This document shows positions 31,598-39,890 of a stretch of 64,000 bases of DNA, one piece after another. Every line of letters starts with the position of its first letter. The stretch's first letter is position 1. This stretch comes from UBA1494_A sp963973975 (lineage in GTDB: Bacteria > Bacteroidota > Bacteroidia > Flavobacteriales_E > Vicingaceae), in contig CAXBCF010000001.1 in assembly GCA_963973975.1 (NCBI GenBank), forward strand, positions 1-64,000, written 5' to 3'. Both the position numbers and the translations under genes were made by a program. The notes under the pieces are model-generated. The model was not told where the DNA came from, did not search any database, and saw only the letters and a program-made list of their open reading frames with translations.

Positions 31598-33037
31598 CTA
31601 CATCGCTGTTTCTAGCGCCGGATACCTTGTTACATCAACTTTCGGAATGTTGGCGTTGTATGTTTTATTAATTGCATCAATAAAATCGTTGGCGATGATT
31701 GCATATCCACGAGTGCTTGGATGTACCCCATCCAAAGAAAATGCTCCACCACGAACCAACTCCGATGTAAAATTTATTCCACTGACTTTTATACCAACAG
31801 TTGCTAATTCATCTAAACGTGCGTTAACATCAACAAATGCCAATTGCCTTGCTTGAGCTTCTTGCTTAATAATATCATTATAACCTGATACCGCATTTTT
31901 AATGGTTACTAATTCAGCATTCGTCAGGTGAAAGTTCCCTGGAATTGGCTTAGCTGAACCCCATCTTGCACATTTCAAAGAATCACTCGGTGTACGCAAT
32001 GTCAATAATTCTCCCACCTTAATTTGACGCATACTCAAAAGAGCAGGATTAAACCCTGTTAAGTCAGTTAAGCTTGGATCTAATACAACAAATGGATTTA
32101 AACCAGCTTTGAAAATAATTTTTCTTTCATCGGCTTCATCTTGTGAGAGAGCTTGATTAGCAACCATTGCATCTAAGCCTCCGTTATATGCTCCATAAGC
32201 CATTGGAGAGTTCAACTGATCTGCTTGTTCTTGAGTTAATTCAACTCCTGTTGGGATTGTCGTAAAAAATGGAATAGAAGTAACATCTGGAATATTTGCT
32301 ACTACTCCTTTGGCTCCATTCTTAGCTAATGAATCTAAGATTTCCTTAAAGGCTGAACTGAAGGTATTAACAGGTGTGACAGCATCACCACCTTCATTTC
32401 CACCTGTAGTTGCATAACCCAACACATCATTATTCCCTATCCAAAGTTGAAAGAAAGTAGCATTTGTTTTCATGGCGGCTTGCAACATTGTTTCCATTGG
32501 TGTTTCAGCAAAACGTGCAAAAAATGGATTTCCTTGAGAAGACCCGTAACCAGGCATAGTAACATTTCCAATTTTTGCACCCGGTACTCCAATGTTGTTA
32601 AAAGGTCGAAGACTGGCATCTAGTTCTAAAAAGGAAGTGATTGGATAAGGTGCACTTAAAATTTGGGGGGATAAACTTGTCTCACCTAGACAATCTTTTG
32701 AAGGTGCTAAGGATAGTTCTGGAAGTAGTAAATTATTAACTATCAATGAAGCCTCCACACCTGCCCCCTTAGCTCCAGCTTCACCGCTTAGCAACGGCTG
32801 TGTAAATTCACCACCACCAACTAATTTTAATTGACCCGCAATAATGCTTGGTAGCGAATTCATTTGTCCTTCTAAACTCAAAGCATTGCTCTGAAAACCT
32901 GCTGTTAGAGAATTTCCAACCGCAACAGTTCTTGAAAAGTCAGCACTTCCTCCATTAAAATCAATGTCATCAATTTCAGGCTGACAAGCTACAATTGAAA
33001 AAATCGGAAGTATGTAAAGTAATCTATTAAATTTCAT
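31598..33037 (-). CDS. SGNH/GDSL-type hydrolase lipoprotein
   Basis: The 479-residue protein has a lipoprotein signal (ILPIFSIVAC, cysteine at residue 18), so it is probably anchored to the outer membrane. The SGNH hydrolase blocks are present: catalytic serine in VAVGNSLTAGF (S43), the block III asparagine in WIGNNDVLGY, and the Asp-His pair in DGVHPSTRGYA near the C-terminus. These enzymes hydrolyse ester bonds of lipids or glycans. It lies 11 bp behind a FadL-type porin gene, which suggests extracellular lipid hydrolysis followed by fatty-acid uptake. Confidence 0.87.
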   Translation of the reverse strand: MKFNRLLYILPIFSIVACQPEIDDIDFNGGSADFSRTVAVGNSLTAGFQSNALSLEGQMNSLPSIIAGQLKLVGGGEFTQPLLSGEAGAKGAGVEASLIVNNLLLPELSLAPSKDCLGETSLSPQILSAPYPITSFLELDASLRPFNNIGVPGAKIGNVTMPGYGSSQGNPFFARFAETPMETMLQAAMKTNATFFQLWIGNNDVLGYATTGGNEGGDAVTPVNTFSSAFKEILDSLAKNGAKGVVANIPDVTSIPFFTTIPTGVELTQEQADQLNSPMAYGAYNGGLDAMVANQALSQDEADERKIIFKAGLNPFVVLDPSLTDLTGFNPALLSMRQIKVGELLTLRTPSDSLKCARWGSAKPIPGNFHLTNAELVTIKNAVSGYNDIIKQEAQARQLAFVDVNARLDELATVGIKVSGINFTSELVRGGAFSLDGVHPSTRGYAIIANDFIDAINKTYNANIPKVDVTRYPALETAM

Positions 33038-33048
33038 GGCTTATTTTT

Positions 33049-34263
33049 TTAAAATTTATAATTAAATCCTAATCCAGCAATAATTGAAAATGAGGCGTAT
33101 TTACCACCAAAGTTTTCAGGCTGATACTCCGAAGTTCTTTCCAGACCATTCAATGCAAGCAATGAAAAGTCAATACCAAACTTGGAGCTAGCATTGTAAG
33201 AAAGTCCTGTTGTAAAACCTAGGTTATCAGAATTAGGAGTTTCTGGATTAAAAAATTCATCTTGTACAGGCGATTGATCATAGTAAAGTCCAGCTCTCAA
33301 AGCTAATTTTTCACTCATGGTGTACTGCGCTCCAACTCTAAGAATAATTGCATCTTCATAGTTTCTTGCATTCTTAGAATCTTCTAGACTTGAAGTATTA
33401 TTTTCAAAATCAAAATCAAGGGATTCATATGCACTCCACTCTACGAAACTCCCTTCCACAGAGAACAACCACTTTTCATTTGCTTTATAGGCAAATCCAA
33501 TAGTAGCTGTGGCAGGCAATGGTAAATCAGCAGCGAACTTTCCACTTGGAAAACTTGAAGCCAAAGCCGGATCCATAGAAAATGTAGCATCTCCATCTTC
33601 TAGGTTAATATCCACTCTAGACCTATAAGTTAATCCAACACTGAACTTTTCAGTTGCCTGGTAATGCAGTCCTGCATTAAACCCAAATCCAGTTTCTCCT
33701 CCTTTTAAATTCACAGTATTTTCATTTCCAATTGGAGCAGGGACAGCTCGATCGATTTCAAAAGAACCCAACGCCACAGTTAATCCAGCTCCTACAGAAA
33801 GCTTATCATTTAATCGATATGATAAGGTAGGCTGAATATAAATAGCTTGTAAAGTAACTTGTTGAATGAGGTTTTTACCACTCCAATCTTTTCCCCAATC
33901 AACTGAGCTACCAAAAGGAGTGTATACCCCCAAACCTGCAGCCAACTTATCGTTGATTTGGTATGTACCATAAAAATAGAAAGGAGTACTTACTGGATTG
34001 TCAGTTCTTTCTGTCATTCCTGTTTGTCTATTTTGAAAAGCAACTTCAGAAAAAATTCCAAAACCACCAAATTCAAAATTAAATTTATTTGAATCTAGTC
34101 CCATCATGGCAGGATTAAAATAAGTACTGGAAGCACCTAAGTGAAAACTCGTGCCTAAATGACCCATTCCCGATTGCTTATTTCCTTGTAAGTTGACTTG
34201 AAAACCGCCTGCAGCAGCTAGATACGGTATCAAAATAAAAGCTGTAATCAATTTAAATTTCAT
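33049..34263 (-). CDS. OmpP1/FadL/TodX-family outer membrane transporter
   Basis: The 404-residue protein has a signal peptide (MKFKLITAFILIPYLAAAGG) and the FadL N-terminal hatch pattern QVNLQGNKQSGMGHLGTS with the conserved STYFNPAMMG motif. The remainder is a long beta barrel with repeated strand-turn pairs (LAAGLGVYTPFGSSVDWG, VGLTYRSRVDINL) and a final aromatic strand GLGFNYKF. FadL proteins let long-chain fatty acids or other hydrophobic molecules cross the outer membrane. It is the first gene of a two-gene unit with the SGNH lipoprotein. A 204-bp gap separates it from korA. Confidence 0.9.
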   Translation of the reverse strand: MKFKLITAFILIPYLAAAGGFQVNLQGNKQSGMGHLGTSFHLGASSTYFNPAMMGLDSNKFNFEFGGFGIFSEVAFQNRQTGMTERTDNPVSTPFYFYGTYQINDKLAAGLGVYTPFGSSVDWGKDWSGKNLIQQVTLQAIYIQPTLSYRLNDKLSVGAGLTVALGSFEIDRAVPAPIGNENTVNLKGGETGFGFNAGLHYQATEKFSVGLTYRSRVDINLEDGDATFSMDPALASSFPSGKFAADLPLPATATIGFAYKANEKWLFSVEGSFVEWSAYESLDFDFENNTSSLEDSKNARNYEDAIILRVGAQYTMSEKLALRAGLYYDQSPVQDEFFNPETPNSDNLGFTTGLSYNASSKFGIDFSLLALNGLERTSEYQPENFGGKYASFSIIAGLGFNYKF

Positions 34264-34436
34264 TGTGTAAATTTTAAAAGTTAAAAACTAATACTTTTTG
34301 TGAATTTAAAGAGTTCATTTTAAAATAAAATTAATGTTATAAAATCATTAAATTAAAAATAGAACAAAGTAAAGATAACTTTTTTTTTAATTTGAAACCA
34401 AATTTGAATCAAACTGTTATTTAGACTAATTCTAAT

Positions 34437-34444
34437 TAATTTTG
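34437..34444 (+). promoter_or_regulatory. Putative -7 box of korAB
   Basis: TAATTTTG matches TAnnTTTG and lies 23 nt before the korA ATG. The nearest TTTG upstream is about 30 nt away, farther than usual, so the upstream half is uncertain. Confidence 0.3.
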
Positions 34445-34467
34445 AGCTTCGAAAAGCTTAACAAATA

Positions 34468-36309
34468 ATGACCAAAACAGTAGAAGAAAAAAGGGAAGTA
34501 ACCATTGTTTTTGCTGGTGACTCAGGAGATGGTATTCAACTTACAGGAACGCAATTCACAAATACTAATGCCTTGTTTGGCAATGACATCAGTACTTTTC
34601 CTAACTTCCCTGCGGAGATCAGAGCTCCTCAAGGCACTTTAGCAGGTGTTTCAGGCTTTCAGTTGAGGTTTGGTAGTCAAGAAATTTCTACACCTGGCGA
34701 CAATTGTGATGTATTAGTTGCCATGAATGCCGCTGCATTTAAGGTCAATTTTCCCAGATTAAAGAAAAGCGGAACCATCATTATCAACACAGATGGATTT
34801 AATGCAAGAGATTTAAAATTAGCAGGGTACGACGAAAACCCGACAGAAAGTGGAAAGCTAAATGACTTTAGAACCATTGAAATAGATGTCAGCAAAATGA
34901 CACGAACTGCCTTGGTGGATAGTGGTTTGGGCAAAAAAGAAATTGACCGTTCTAGAAATATGTTTGTTTTGGGCTTCTTGTATTACATGTATAATCGAAA
35001 ATTAGATGGTACTGAAGCATTCATAAAGCAAAAATTTGCCAAGCATCCTGAATTAATTGAAGCCAATTTAAAAGTTTTAAAGGCAGGATATAATTTTGGC
35101 GACACCAATGAAACCTTTACTTCAAGATACAATGTAAAGGCTGCAAATTTAAGTCCCGGAAAGTATAGAAGCATTATTGGAAATCAAGCCACAGCATTAG
35201 GTTTGATTGCTGCTTCTCAAAAATCTAAGCTGGATTTATTTTACGGTTCTTACCCAATTACACCAGCATCCGATATACTACATGAATTAGCGAAGCACAA
35301 AAATTTTGGTGTAAAAACTTTTCAAGCAGAAGATGAGATTGCAGCAATTTGCTCTGTTATTGGAGCATCTTTTGGCGGAAAATTAGGTGTAACTGCTTCT
35401 TCAGGCCCAGGTATCGCTCTTAAAGGTGAAGCAATTGGGTTGGCAGTAATGTTAGAACTTCCGCTCGTTATTATAAATGTTCAGCGAGGAGGACCATCTA
35501 CTGGATTGCCAACCAAAACCGAACAAGCCGACTTATTGCAAGCCATCAATGGAAGAAATGGAGAAGCTCCTCTTCCTGTTATTTCAGGCTCCTCTCCTTC
35601 TGATTGTTTTGCGGCGGTTTATGAAGCATGCAGAATTGCTGTTGAACACATGACGCCGGTTTTTTTCTTATCGGATGGCTACATGGCCAATGGCTCAGAG
35701 CCATGGAAATTTCCAACTACGGCAGAATTAAACCCCATTCATCCCAAACTAATTAAAGCCACTGAAGAAAAAACCTTTTTACCTTACAAGCGAGATGAAA
35801 ACTTAGTTCGCGATTGGGCAATACCAGGTGAAGCGGGATTAGAACATCGATTGGGCGGATTAGAAAAAGAAGATGAAACTGGAAATGTTTCTTATGATCC
35901 TGAGAACCATGAAAAGATGGTAAAAATTAGGGCTGCAAAAATTGAAAAAATTGCAGATTCCATTCCACTTCAGAAAATTTCAAGCGGTGAAGATGAAGGT
36001 GAAGTATTAGTGCTTGCATGGGGTTCTACTTTTGGCGTTGTTAAATCGGCAGTTAGAGAATGTATTGCCGAAGGCATTAAAGTCAGTCATGCGCACCTGC
36101 GTTACATTCATCCCTTTCCAAAAAATCTTGAAACCCTTTTAAGTAATTTCAAAAAAGTCATCATTCCAGAAATGAATAATGGACAGTTAATTCAGTTAAT
36201 TCGTTCAGAGTTTTTAATTGATGCCAAGGGATTGAATAAGATTAAAGGAATTCCGTTCACAACTGAAGAAATAGTCAATGCCATTAAAAAAATAAATGAT
36301 AATGAGTGA
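34468..36309 (+). CDS. korA: 2-oxoacid:acceptor oxidoreductase, alpha (gamma-alpha fused) subunit
   Basis: With the next gene this forms a thiamine-pyrophosphate, Fe-S oxidoreductase, probably 2-oxoglutarate:ferredoxin oxidoreductase, giving succinyl-CoA and reduced ferredoxin. The 613-residue protein has the gamma domain at the N-terminus (IVFAGDSGDGIQLTG) and the alpha domain from about residue 230 (LDLFYGSYPITPASDILHELA, VTASSGPGIALKGEAIGLAVMLELP, VQRGGPSTGLPTKTEQADL). This is the fused gamma-alpha form of KorA. It overlaps korB by 8 bp. A pyruvate or other 2-oxoacid cannot be excluded as substrate. Confidence 0.9.
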   Translation: MTKTVEEKREVTIVFAGDSGDGIQLTGTQFTNTNALFGNDISTFPNFPAEIRAPQGTLAGVSGFQLRFGSQEISTPGDNCDVLVAMNAAAFKVNFPRLKKSGTIIINTDGFNARDLKLAGYDENPTESGKLNDFRTIEIDVSKMTRTALVDSGLGKKEIDRSRNMFVLGFLYYMYNRKLDGTEAFIKQKFAKHPELIEANLKVLKAGYNFGDTNETFTSRYNVKAANLSPGKYRSIIGNQATALGLIAASQKSKLDLFYGSYPITPASDILHELAKHKNFGVKTFQAEDEIAAICSVIGASFGGKLGVTASSGPGIALKGEAIGLAVMLELPLVIINVQRGGPSTGLPTKTEQADLLQAINGRNGEAPLPVISGSSPSDCFAAVYEACRIAVEHMTPVFFLSDGYMANGSEPWKFPTTAELNPIHPKLIKATEEKTFLPYKRDENLVRDWAIPGEAGLEHRLGGLEKEDETGNVSYDPENHEKMVKIRAAKIEKIADSIPLQKISSGEDEGEVLVLAWGSTFGVVKSAVRECIAEGIKVSHAHLRYIHPFPKNLETLLSNFKKVIIPEMNNGQLIQLIRSEFLIDAKGLNKIKGIPFTTEEIVNAIKKINDNE

Positions 36310-37330
36310 GTTAATGGAAAGTGTACAATTAAGTCCTAAAGATTTTGCAACTGATCAAGATGTAAGATGGTGTCCAGGTTGTGGCGACTATTCTATTCTG
36401 AAGCAAGTGCAATCAATTATGCCTGAAGTGAATAAGAAAAAGGAAGACATCGTCTTTATTTCAGGGATTGGCTGCTCTTCTCGTTTTCCATATTACATGA
36501 ATACTTATGGAATGCACAGCATTCACGGAAGAGCTACTGCAATTGCAAGTGGTTTAAAAATTAGTCGACCAGAATTGAGTGTTTGGGTGGTTACTGGCGA
36601 TGGAGATGCCCTTTCAATTGGCGGAAATCACTTAATCCATATAATTCGAAGAAATTTTGACTTGAATATTTTGTTGTTTAACAATGAAATTTATGGTTTA
36701 ACAAAAGGACAATACTCTCCAACTTCACCTGAAGGGACGGTTACAAAATCAACTCCTGTGGGTTCTTTAGATCATCCATTTAATCCATTAAAATTATGCT
36801 TGGGTGCTGATGCCACATTTATTGCTCGCACAATGGACAGAGATCCGGTTCATCAACGTGAGATTTTATTGAGAGGAGAGCAGCATAGTGGGACTTCTTT
36901 GGTAGAAATTTATCAAAATTGCAATGTTTTTAACGACGGTGCTTTTGAAGTTTTTACAGATAAAGGAAGTAAAAAAGAAGCGACAATCTTTCTTAAACAA
37001 GGAGAGCCTTTAATTTTTGGACATAACGAAGAAAAAGGAATTGTATTAGATGGTTCTACTCCAAAAGTCGTAGACATCAATTCAGTAAGTAAAGATGATT
37101 TATGGATTCACGATGAAACAGATCATTTTAAAGCGCAATTACTTACCAGCTTTTTCGACAATCCAAACGATGAAAATCACTTACCTCGTCCTTTTGGAGT
37201 TTTCTATTCTACCAAAAGAGAGTTATATGAAGTAGCTGTTGAAAATCAAGTACAAAATGCGATTGAAAGAAATGGCAAAGGAGATTTAGACAGTCTTTTG
37301 AGCGGCAAGAATACATGGGAGGTTAAATAA
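36302..37330 (+). CDS. korB: 2-oxoacid:acceptor oxidoreductase, beta subunit
   Basis: KorB carries the thiamine-pyrophosphate site and Fe-S cluster of the complex. The 342-residue protein has RWCPGCGDYSILKQV with cluster cysteines, GIGCSSRFPYYMNTYGMHSIHGRA, and the TPP-binding VVTGDGDALSIGGNH with a downstream asparagine pair in LLFNNEIYGLTKGQYSPTS. I use the ATG at MSELMESVQ, which overlaps the korA stop; an ATG two codons earlier also exists. Together with korA it forms a two-gene operon, and GH3 converges on it with a 3-bp gap. Confidence 0.92.
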   Translation: MSELMESVQLSPKDFATDQDVRWCPGCGDYSILKQVQSIMPEVNKKKEDIVFISGIGCSSRFPYYMNTYGMHSIHGRATAIASGLKISRPELSVWVVTGDGDALSIGGNHLIHIIRRNFDLNILLFNNEIYGLTKGQYSPTSPEGTVTKSTPVGSLDHPFNPLKLCLGADATFIARTMDRDPVHQREILLRGEQHSGTSLVEIYQNCNVFNDGAFEVFTDKGSKKEATIFLKQGEPLIFGHNEEKGIVLDGSTPKVVDINSVSKDDLWIHDETDHFKAQLLTSFFDNPNDENHLPRPFGVFYSTKRELYEVAVENQVQNAIERNGKGDLDSLLSGKNTWEVK

Positions 37331-37333
37331 TAC

Positions 37334-38830
37334 TTATCCAATCCTTTCAAGAACATAAGCTATTTTTCGATCGTTAGCCAAACGAGGTAGCTTATTTTGT
37401 CCGCCCAATTTTCCATTTTCCTTCATGTAGCTGTTGAATGCCCCTCTTTTCAAGACCTTAATTTTTAATTCTTGAAGCATTTTACCATCAACCAAGTCTT
37501 TGTAATAAGAATTTAATTCCATCATCTTTTGATGAATGTGTTGTGTGAAACTTTTCAGATCACTTACTTCGCTTTCAAATTCAATAAACCATTGGTGAAA
37601 AGGCAATTCATCGCCACCTGGATTTAACTGAGGAGCTAGATGAAACTCCACTACCTCTATTCCAGTTTGCTGACACGCAAAAGTCAAGGCTTTTTCTGCT
37701 TCTTCTGCGATAACGTGCTCTCCAAAAGCGGAGGTAAAATGTTTAATTCTTCCACTAACCACAATTCTATAAGGCGCAAGCGAAACAAAACGAACAGTAT
37801 CACCGATATTGTAGCCCCACAAGCCGGCATTGGTATTTAAAATAATGACGTAGTTCTGGTTTAATTTAACTGCTTCAATTGTGATTCTCGTTGGATTTTC
37901 ATCAAAAAATTCTTCGGCAGGAATAAACTCATAAAAAATCCCTGAATTAAGTAGCAAAAGCATTCCTTCTTCGTTTTGCTTATCTTGAAAAGCAATAAAT
38001 CCTTCCGAAGCAGGATACAATTCAATGGAATCCACTTTCTTTCCAATCAAGCGCTCCATGTTTTGACGGTAGGGTTCGTAATTAACTCCACCAAAAATGA
38101 ACAATGAAAAATCTGGAAATACTTTAGAAATACTTTCATTTCCACTCAATTCAAGTAAACGCTCAAAATACATTTGCACCCAAGGGGGAATTCCACTAAT
38201 TAGAGTCATGGGCTGATTGAGTGTTTCTCGACAAACAGCATCAACTTTCTGCTCCCAATCATCTATTGTATTGGTTTTTAAGGAAGGCAATCTATTCTTT
38301 TGAAGATAGGCCGGAACGTGATGTGCAACAATTCCTGAAAGTCTACCAACTGGAATTTTCCCTGAAGTATCTAAGGTAGGATTTCCCTGTAAAAAAATCA
38401 TTTTACCATCAACAATTTCAGCATTTTTAGTCTCGTCGATGTAATGCAAAATACTGTCGCGAGCAGCATTGATGTGAAACGGAATCGACTCTTTAGTGAT
38501 GGGAATGTATTTTGCTCCGGAAGTTGTCCCCGAAGTTTTACTCAAATAAATCGGCAAACCTTTCCAGAGAACATTTTCTTCGCCTGATTTAATTCTTTCA
38601 ATGTAGTTTTGAAATCCTTCATATTCCCGAATTGGAACTCTGGCAACAAAATCTTGGTGATTTTTAATTTCATGAAAATTATGATCGATTCCAAAAGCGG
38701 TCTTTTTACCAACTTCAATCAATTGATTAAATACCTTTTTTTGAGTTTCAATTGGGTTTTTAGACCATTTTTTAGTGCGCTTTACAATAAAATGCGCAAA
38801 AGGAATACTTAAAAGAGACTTCAACTTCAT
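37334..38830 (-). CDS. GH3-family acyl-adenylating protein
   Basis: The 498-residue protein belongs to the family named after plant GH3 proteins, which adenylate carboxylic acids and join them to amino acids. The ATP loop is YLSKTSGTTSGAKYIPIT, followed by SGIPPWVQMYFERL, the acidic YPASEGFIAFQ and the hinge region VVSGRIKHFTSAFGEHVIAEEAEKAL. Bacterial members are common in Bacteroidota but uncharacterised, and an auxin role should not be assumed. It lies 3 bp behind the M23 peptidase gene on the same strand, so it is the second gene of that unit. Confidence 0.85.
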   Translation of the reverse strand: MKLKSLLSIPFAHFIVKRTKKWSKNPIETQKKVFNQLIEVGKKTAFGIDHNFHEIKNHQDFVARVPIREYEGFQNYIERIKSGEENVLWKGLPIYLSKTSGTTSGAKYIPITKESIPFHINAARDSILHYIDETKNAEIVDGKMIFLQGNPTLDTSGKIPVGRLSGIVAHHVPAYLQKNRLPSLKTNTIDDWEQKVDAVCRETLNQPMTLISGIPPWVQMYFERLLELSGNESISKVFPDFSLFIFGGVNYEPYRQNMERLIGKKVDSIELYPASEGFIAFQDKQNEEGMLLLLNSGIFYEFIPAEEFFDENPTRITIEAVKLNQNYVIILNTNAGLWGYNIGDTVRFVSLAPYRIVVSGRIKHFTSAFGEHVIAEEAEKALTFACQQTGIEVVEFHLAPQLNPGGDELPFHQWFIEFESEVSDLKSFTQHIHQKMMELNSYYKDLVDGKMLQELKIKVLKRGAFNSYMKENGKLGGQNKLPRLANDRKIAYVLERIG

Positions 38831-38833
38831 GAA

Positions 38834-39703
38834 TTAAAAGTTAATGTATTCCATAGGATTTAATGCTGATCCAGCTTGCCACAACTCGAAATGAAGGTGT
38901 GGCCCGGAAGTCAATTCTCCAGAGTTGCCAATTATTGCAATAGCCTCACCAGCCTTTACTTTGTCGCCTGTTTTTTTCAGTAAAAAGGAATTGTGTTTAT
39001 AGATGGAAGTGAAATTATCGTTGTGTTGTAATTGGATTACATATCCTGTTTCTACTGTCCATTCTGCAAAAATTACAGTTCCGTTGAGTACCGCTTTTAT
39101 TGCTTCATTTTTAGGAGCCACAATGTCAATTCCAAAATGATCTGTTGAAGGATCAAATTCTCCAGTTATTGAACCTTTCAATGGTGGGAAAAAATAGAAT
39201 TTACCTGCTCCTTTATCACTTTCATCGCCTCCAGCCCTTAATGAAAAAGCATCTTCTCTTTCAACATATTCACGCAATAATGAATCTTCATTGGATTTAG
39301 TATAGGTTTTTGTTCGAGTTTCAACAGTCAACTCCCCTTCTTCAATTTGGGCAGTTTCTAAAGGTAAGTTACCACTTAAAACAGCTTTTAAATTTGCCAA
39401 GTATTTATTGTTCCTTTTTAATTCATTTTCTAAAGAATCTCCACGAATCACCATTGTTGTTAATTCTTGTCTCAAACTAACATCGGTATATCCGGGAATG
39501 TATTCTCTCAATGGAGTAAAAACAATGGCTACAGAGACCAATAAGATTAAAATAAAAGCGAATGTGGTTACAAAAGTTAAAATGTTTAGCCTAGAAAGTC
39601 GGTATGAGAACTTTTCCTCAAAAGTGGAATCGTTCAAAATCACCAAGCGGTACTTGTTTTTGAGTTTATTTAATATCTTTTTTTTCTTCTTTTGATTTTC
39701 CAA
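38834..39703 (-). CDS. M23-family metallopeptidase with membrane anchor
   Basis: The 289-residue protein has a basic cytoplasmic N-terminus, one transmembrane helix (ILTFVTTFAFILILLVSVAIVF, about 47-68), a periplasmic linker of about 100 residues, and a C-terminal LytM/peptidase M23 domain. The zinc ligands are in DHFGIDIVAPK near residue 188 and GPHLHFELW near 270, so the active site looks intact. Such proteins cut or regulate cutting of peptidoglycan cross-links. It is the first gene of a unit with GH3, and it is divergent from sprE. Confidence 0.9.
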   Translation of the reverse strand: MENQKKKKKILNKLKNKYRLVILNDSTFEEKFSYRLSRLNILTFVTTFAFILILLVSVAIVFTPLREYIPGYTDVSLRQELTTMVIRGDSLENELKRNNKYLANLKAVLSGNLPLETAQIEEGELTVETRTKTYTKSNEDSLLREYVEREDAFSLRAGGDESDKGAGKFYFFPPLKGSITGEFDPSTDHFGIDIVAPKNEAIKAVLNGTVIFAEWTVETGYVIQLQHNDNFTSIYKHNSFLLKKTGDKVKAGEAIAIIGNSGELTSGPHLHFELWQAGSALNPMEYINF

Positions 39704-39890
39704 ACCTGTACTTAAATTGAGACTTCAAATATCCGAAATAATGGTTTCTTATAGAAGAATTAATCCACTATGAATTTTATAATAGTCAGACAATAAAACA
39801 AATTAGCACTAGTTTAAGAATAATTAATTTTGAAAATACTTTTAAGCCCTTATATAGGTTAATACTGTAGCCCAATAGTCTGATATTTTT

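Noticed and set aside
37334..38830. Auxin metabolism by the GH3 protein
   Set aside because: The name comes from plant homologs; bacterial members are uncharacterised and nothing nearby supports auxin chemistry.
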